Positions 5,361 through 8,029 of a stretch of 8,029 bases of DNA are shown piece by piece. Under the pieces are notes generated by a model that saw only the letters and a list, made by a program, of their open reading frames with translations, was not told the origin of the DNA and ran no database searches. Both the position numbers and the translations under genes were made by a program. The stretch covers positions 1 through 8,029 of the forward strand of contig VXOZ01000367.1 in the NCBI GenBank assembly GCA_009839775.1, in the 5' to 3' direction. This DNA comes from Chloroflexota bacterium. Lineage in GTDB: Bacteria > Chloroflexota > UBA11872 > VXOZ01. Each line of letters begins with the position of its first letter. The stretch's first letter is position 1.

Positions 5361-6491
5361 TTAGTCGAGGTGTGCCTTCGCCGCTTCCACCGCTTTGCGC
5401 AGACCCTCGCTCAGCGGGGTATCGACAAGCAGCGCACCCGCCGCGCCGGCATGACCGCCGCCGCCAAGTTCCTGGGCAATAGCGGCGACATTCACAGTGC
5501 GCGACCGCAGGGAAATGCCCGTGCGCAGTGGGTCTTTCCTCTTGTCCCAGGCCAGAATGACAATATCCGCGCCCTCGATACCCTCGATCAAGGAGGCCAG
5601 TCCCATCAGGTCGGTCTCCTTCGCCCCCAGTTCCATACGCACTTCACGCGGAAGCGTCGTCCACGCGATGCGTCCGTCCTCACTGCGTTGCAGATTGGAC
5701 AGGCCATAGCCCCACAGCTTGAGTTTCTCATAGCGCGTAGCGTGGAAGACGCGAAAACTGATCTCTTCCAGAGGCGCGCCGTGTTGCAGCAGGCGCGCGG
5801 CCAGGGCGAGCGTGCGCGGGGTGACGCTATCCGTACGGAACCCCAGGGTATCGGTAACGAGGCCCGTCATCAGCGCCGTGGCGGCTTCTCGCGTAGGTTC
5901 TACGTGCAACCGCTCCAGCAACTCGTGCGCGATCTCGGCGGTGGCGGCCGCGGCGGTGTCCACCAGGTTGATCCGTCCAAAGCGCGTATTCGTCTGGTGG
6001 TGGTCGAGGTTGAGGATGGGCAACGCCGCGAAGTCAGGCTGACTCTCGGCATACACCGCGCCAAGACGCTCCAGACTGGCGGAGTCGCATACGATGATGA
6101 GATCCGGCGCAAAGGGGAGCGCATCGAGTTGCGGCAGGACCTGAATTTCGTCCGCATGCGGCACGAAGGCCAGGTCTGGCGGCACCGGATCGCTGCAGAC
6201 CATCGCCGCCGTCTTGCCCAACGCGCGCAGGGCAATGGAAAGCCCGACCATACTGCCGATGCCGTCGCCGTCCGGGCCCGCGTGGGTCGTGAGGACGACG
6301 CGCCGCGCAGCCAATATCAGCGCGCACGCTTGATTCCACTCGCTGGCTGAAATTGCCGGGCCGCCATCCTCTGGAATGGCCGAAGATGCAGTTGCAGACG
6401 TCGAGTCCCTCGTAGATGTTGACGTCATTGCAGACTTCGACCCTGTCGTAGACTTCGACCTTGTCGTAGATGACATACCCATGTCCGTCAC
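5361..6491 (-). CDS. nrnA: DHH-family phosphoesterase, NrnA-like (nanoRNase / pAp phosphatase)
   Basis: Proteins of this family use two metal ions to degrade very short RNA and, in some members, dephosphorylate pAp. All motifs are present: THAGPDGDGIGS (69-80) with Asp74 and Asp76, VCDSAS (134-139) with Asp136, the DHH signature NLDHHQTN (161-168), and GLVTDTLGFRTDS (210-222) with Asp214. The C-terminal DHHA1 domain ends in GGGGHAGAAG (343-352). At 376 residues it is longer than the usual 310-330. The excess is a Ser/Thr-rich N-terminus (about residues 1-48) built from an 18-bp tandem repeat; the conserved fold begins near residue 50. The chosen GTG (6489-6491) overlaps the rbfA TGA as GTGA, with GGAGGAG 11 bases upstream. 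ATGs at residues 4 and 6 are alternatives. NanoRNase versus pAp or c-di-AMP-related activity cannot be settled here. Confidence 0.9.
   Translation of the reverse strand: MTDMGMSSTTRSKSTTGSKSAMTSTSTRDSTSATASSAIPEDGGPAISASEWNQACALILAARRVVLTTHAGPDGDGIGSMVGLSIALRALGKTAAMVCSDPVPPDLAFVPHADEIQVLPQLDALPFAPDLIIVCDSASLERLGAVYAESQPDFAALPILNLDHHQTNTRFGRINLVDTAAAATAEIAHELLERLHVEPTREAATALMTGLVTDTLGFRTDSVTPRTLALAARLLQHGAPLEEISFRVFHATRYEKLKLWGYGLSNLQRSEDGRIAWTTLPREVRMELGAKETDLMGLASLIEGIEGADIVILAWDKRKDPLRTGISLRSRTVNVAAIAQELGGGGHAGAAGALLVDTPLSEGLRKAVEAAKAHLD
6381..6470 (-). repeat. Five-unit 18-bp tandem repeat inside the N-terminus of the DHH gene
   Basis: Codons 8-37 of the DHH protein form five 18-bp units, each starting with a TCT serine codon. 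The first two are nearly identical (STTRSK, STTGSK) and the others are diverged (for example SAMTST). At the DNA level 6433-6450 and 6451-6468 (GACTTCGACCCTGTCGTA and a one-base variant) are clear direct repeats. Unit length is a multiple of three, so copy changes keep the frame. The protein product is a flexible Ser/Thr-rich leader not found in the family core. Confidence 0.8.
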
Positions 6492-6907
6492 GGGGAAGTG
6501 TGCTCCTCCGCCCGCGCGGTTCCGGCGTCTTCCTCAGCAGGTTCCGTCCCATCATCCTGCGGACGTTCCTCTAGCTCGAGGTCCCGGAAGAGGGAAAGGA
6601 CGCGGTCGCCCTGCTTCATCCCCTCGTCAAGTTGAAAGGAAATTTCCGGGGCTTTGTACCACGTCAGCCGTTGCGCCAGACAGCGGCGCACGAACCCGGC
6701 GGCGCGGCGCAACGCGGCGAGGACAGCCTGCTCTTCCTCCTGCTCCGGCAGGTTCACGTACACACGAGCATAGCGCCGATCGCGGGAGAGGCGCACCGAG
6801 GTGACCGTTACCGTGTGCAATCGGGGATCACGCACCTCCGAGCGCAGGATATCGGTCAATTCCTCACGCAGAAGCGCCGTTGACCGCTCCAACTTTCGTA
6901 AGTCCAT
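6488..6907 (-). CDS. rbfA: 30S ribosome-binding factor A
   Basis: RbfA binds the 30S subunit and helps mature the 5' end of 16S rRNA, especially in the cold. The 139 residues match the usual 110-135 plus a short acidic tail. The KH-like fold is seen as an N-terminal helix (DLRKLERSTALLREELTDIL, 2-21), the strand region VRDPRLHTVTVTSVRLSRDR (25-44), ARVYVNL (47-53), the helix ALRRAAGFVRRCLAQRL (65-81), and the closing PEISFQLDEGMKQGDRV (87-103). The last 28 residues are rich in Glu, Asp and Ala and probably disordered. The ATG start (6905-6907) has AAGGGAG (minus strand, 6914-6920) six bases upstream, a clear ribosome site. The stop overlaps the DHH gene start by four bases, indicating translational coupling. 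It follows infB after 212 bp. Confidence 0.95.
   Translation of the reverse strand: MDLRKLERSTALLREELTDILRSEVRDPRLHTVTVTSVRLSRDRRYARVYVNLPEQEEEQAVLAALRRAAGFVRRCLAQRLTWYKAPEISFQLDEGMKQGDRVLSLFRDLELEERPQDDGTEPAEEDAGTARAEEHTSP
6503..6509 (-). promoter_or_regulatory. Ribosome binding site for the DHH gene, inside rbfA
   Basis: On the minus strand GGAGGAG (6503-6509) lies 11 bases before the GTG at 6489-6491 and 20 bases before the ATG at 6480-6482. The spacing fits the GTG better, which is why I start the DHH protein there. It lies within the last codons of rbfA, so ribosomes ending rbfA can reinitiate directly. Confidence 0.6.
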
Positions 6908-7045
6908 ATCCTGCTCCCTTCATGTGCATCCAAACTTCCCAATGACGGTCGCACTCGCACATTAATCCCAACGCGCTCAAACGATGCGAAATTCCGGGCG
7001 CGGTCAGCGATGTGTGTCATGAGGGTATGCTGCTGAGTAATGTAA

Positions 7046-7071
7046 AGCTGCGGGCCACAAGACCCACAGCT
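7046..7071 (-). terminator. Hairpin in the infB-rbfA gap, possible weak terminator or processing site
   Basis: In minus-strand RNA, AGCUGUGGGU pairs with GCCCGCAGCU over 10 bp around a CUUGUG loop, using two G-U pairs. In the plus-strand RNA those two positions would be C-A mismatches, so the structure favours a minus-strand transcript. It begins about 48 bp after the infB stop. The following bases (TTTACATTA) have only a short U run, so termination would be weak. It may instead be an attenuator or RNase site separating infB from rbfA. I see no convincing promoter in the rest of this 212-bp gap. Confidence 0.4.
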
Positions 7072-7119
7072 CTTGGCTCGCTCCGTATGCACACAGACCA
7101 AGCAGTGTTCTCAATGACG

Positions 7120-8029
7120 CTAGAAGCGCGGCTTTTCTTCGATGTGGAACGTCTCGAGGGTATCGCCTTCGCGGGCGTCGTAGATTTCTCCGATGCCGAT
7201 GCCGCACTCATAGCCGCTGGTCACCTCGCGCACGGCGTCTTTGAAGCGGCGCAGGCTGGTGACAGTGGTCTTGACGAGTTGCTTCTTATTGCGTAGCACG
7301 CGCACTTGCGCGCCGCGGCGCATGGTGCCTTCGCGGACAATCGCGCCGAGCACGCTCTGACCGCGCACCTGGTTGAACACGGCCCGCACTTCCGCCTGCG
7401 CGTCCATGACCTCGATGAATTCAGGATCCAACAAGCCGAGCAAGGCCTTCTGCATCTCCTCGATGAGGGTGTAGATCACGTCGTAGTAACGAATCTCCAC
7501 CTTCTCTGTCTCTGCCAGAGTCCGAGCGGCAGCATCGGGGCGCACGTTGAAGGCCGTGATCAGCGCGTTTCCCGCAATGGCCAACTGCACGTCCGATTCG
7601 CTCACGGGGCCGACGCCGCTATAGATGACGCGGACGCGGGTTTCATCAGTGGAGAGTTGCTCTAACGCCTGTTGAATTGCTTCAACAGAGCCGCGAATGT
7701 CGGCTTTTACAATGACGTCCAGTTCTTCCACACCCTCGCCGGCCGTAGCGCTGAGCGTATCCAGCGACATGCGCTCCGTCTCTTCACGTTCACGCTCGGT
7801 GAGTTCGTGGAGCAGCACTTTCGCGGCTTTTTCATCCACCACGACAATGAGGGTCTCTCCCGGCGCCGGCAGCGCGCCCAGTCCGAGAATCTCCGCAGGC
7901 ACAGAGGGGCCCGCCTCGGCCAGGGGCGCGCCATTCTCGTTGAAGAGCGCGCGCACACGGCCGGATGTCTTGCCGCACACCACCGTATCGCCTACGTGGA
8001 GCGTGCCAGCCGGCACGAGGACGGTTGCC
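7120..8029 (-). CDS. infB: Translation initiation factor IF-2, C-terminal part (5' end outside window)
   Basis: IF-2 is the GTPase that brings initiator tRNA to the 30S subunit and promotes subunit joining. About 302 C-terminal residues are visible; the frame runs to the window edge with no start, and the GTP-binding domain lies outside. The first part (ATVLVPAGTLHVGDTVVCG) is the EF-Tu-like beta-barrel domain 2. The C1 domain follows a charged helix and shows VKADIRGSVEAIQQAL and SGVGPVSESDVQLA, then FNVRPD. The C2 domain, which binds fMet-tRNA, spans the last 95 residues or so, with VFNQVRGQSVLGAIVREG, TSLRRFKDAVREV and GYECGIGI, ending in EEKPRF before TAG (7120-7122). Everything visible is canonical and intact. 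It is the first gene of the visible minus-strand block and is followed by rbfA after a 212-bp gap. Confidence 0.97.
   Translation of the reverse strand, partial: ATVLVPAGTLHVGDTVVCGKTSGRVRALFNENGAPLAEAGPSVPAEILGLGALPAPGETLIVVVDEKAAKVLLHELTEREREETERMSLDTLSATAGEGVEELDVIVKADIRGSVEAIQQALEQLSTDETRVRVIYSGVGPVSESDVQLAIAGNALITAFNVRPDAAARTLAETEKVEIRYYDVIYTLIEEMQKALLGLLDPEFIEVMDAQAEVRAVFNQVRGQSVLGAIVREGTMRRGAQVRVLRNKKQLVKTTVTSLRRFKDAVREVTSGYECGIGIGEIYDAREGDTLETFHIEEKPRF

Noticed and set aside
4788..6350. A long 520-codon plus-strand open frame
   Set aside because: It is antisense to truB and the DHH gene, both of which have complete family motifs. Long antisense frames are expected in G+C-rich coding DNA, and its composition is Arg-rich and motif-free.
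6397..6468. The 18-bp direct repeats considered as a CRISPR array
   Set aside because: There are no spacers; units are contiguous, in frame and within a coding region, so this is a tandem repeat.
6856..7101. An 81-codon minus-strand frame covering the infB-rbfA gap, considered as a possible DUF503-type gene
   Set aside because: It overlaps the rbfA start by about 50 bp in another frame, shows no DUF503-like pattern, and contains the hairpin at 7046-7071.

Overview
The window is a G+C-rich bacterial chromosome segment. The minus strand carries a conserved translation and ribosome-maturation block. In its own reading direction the order is infB (3' part only, cut by the window edge), rbfA, an nrnA-like DHH phosphoesterase, truB and ribF. 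The plus strand carries the tail of an unknown membrane protein, a small membrane-anchored coiled-coil protein, about 600 bp without a convincing gene, and a full-length ABC exporter that converges on ribF.

Layout: 2-115 is the C-terminal end of a membrane protein. 161-391 is a 76-residue protein with a good Shine-Dalgarno site. 430-459 is a perfect palindrome followed by a T run, probably its terminator. 460-1000 is non-coding by my reading and contains palindromic repeats. 1001-2980 is an ABC exporter half-transporter. 2981-3115 is the convergent gap. 3116-4075 is ribF, 4268-5161 truB, 5361-6491 nrnA, 6488-6907 rbfA and 7120-8029 infB.

How the genes work together: IF-2 (infB) places initiator tRNA on the ribosome. 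RbfA matures the 30S subunit. The DHH protein probably degrades short RNA (nanoRNA) or pAp. TruB makes pseudouridine 55 in tRNA. RibF makes FMN and FAD. The order infB-rbfA-DHH-truB-ribF is widespread in bacteria. Only rbfA and nrnA are physically coupled here, by a 4-nt overlap. The other junctions are gaps of about 190-210 bp, and most of them hold hairpin-forming repeats, so the block may be several transcription units rather than one tight operon.

Organism: gene content alone does not settle the lineage. High G+C, a Gly-rich N-terminus on the ABC exporter, and several short palindromic repeats of kinds I associate with Chloroflexota and other large environmental genomes suggest a Chloroflexota-like or similar uncultured bacterium. 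This is inference only.

I see no phage, transposase, CRISPR, toxin-antitoxin or defence genes and no evidence of a new multi-gene system. The most unusual features are a five-unit 18-bp tandem repeat that forms the low-complexity N-terminus of the DHH protein, and the concentration of different palindromic repeats in nearly every intergenic gap.
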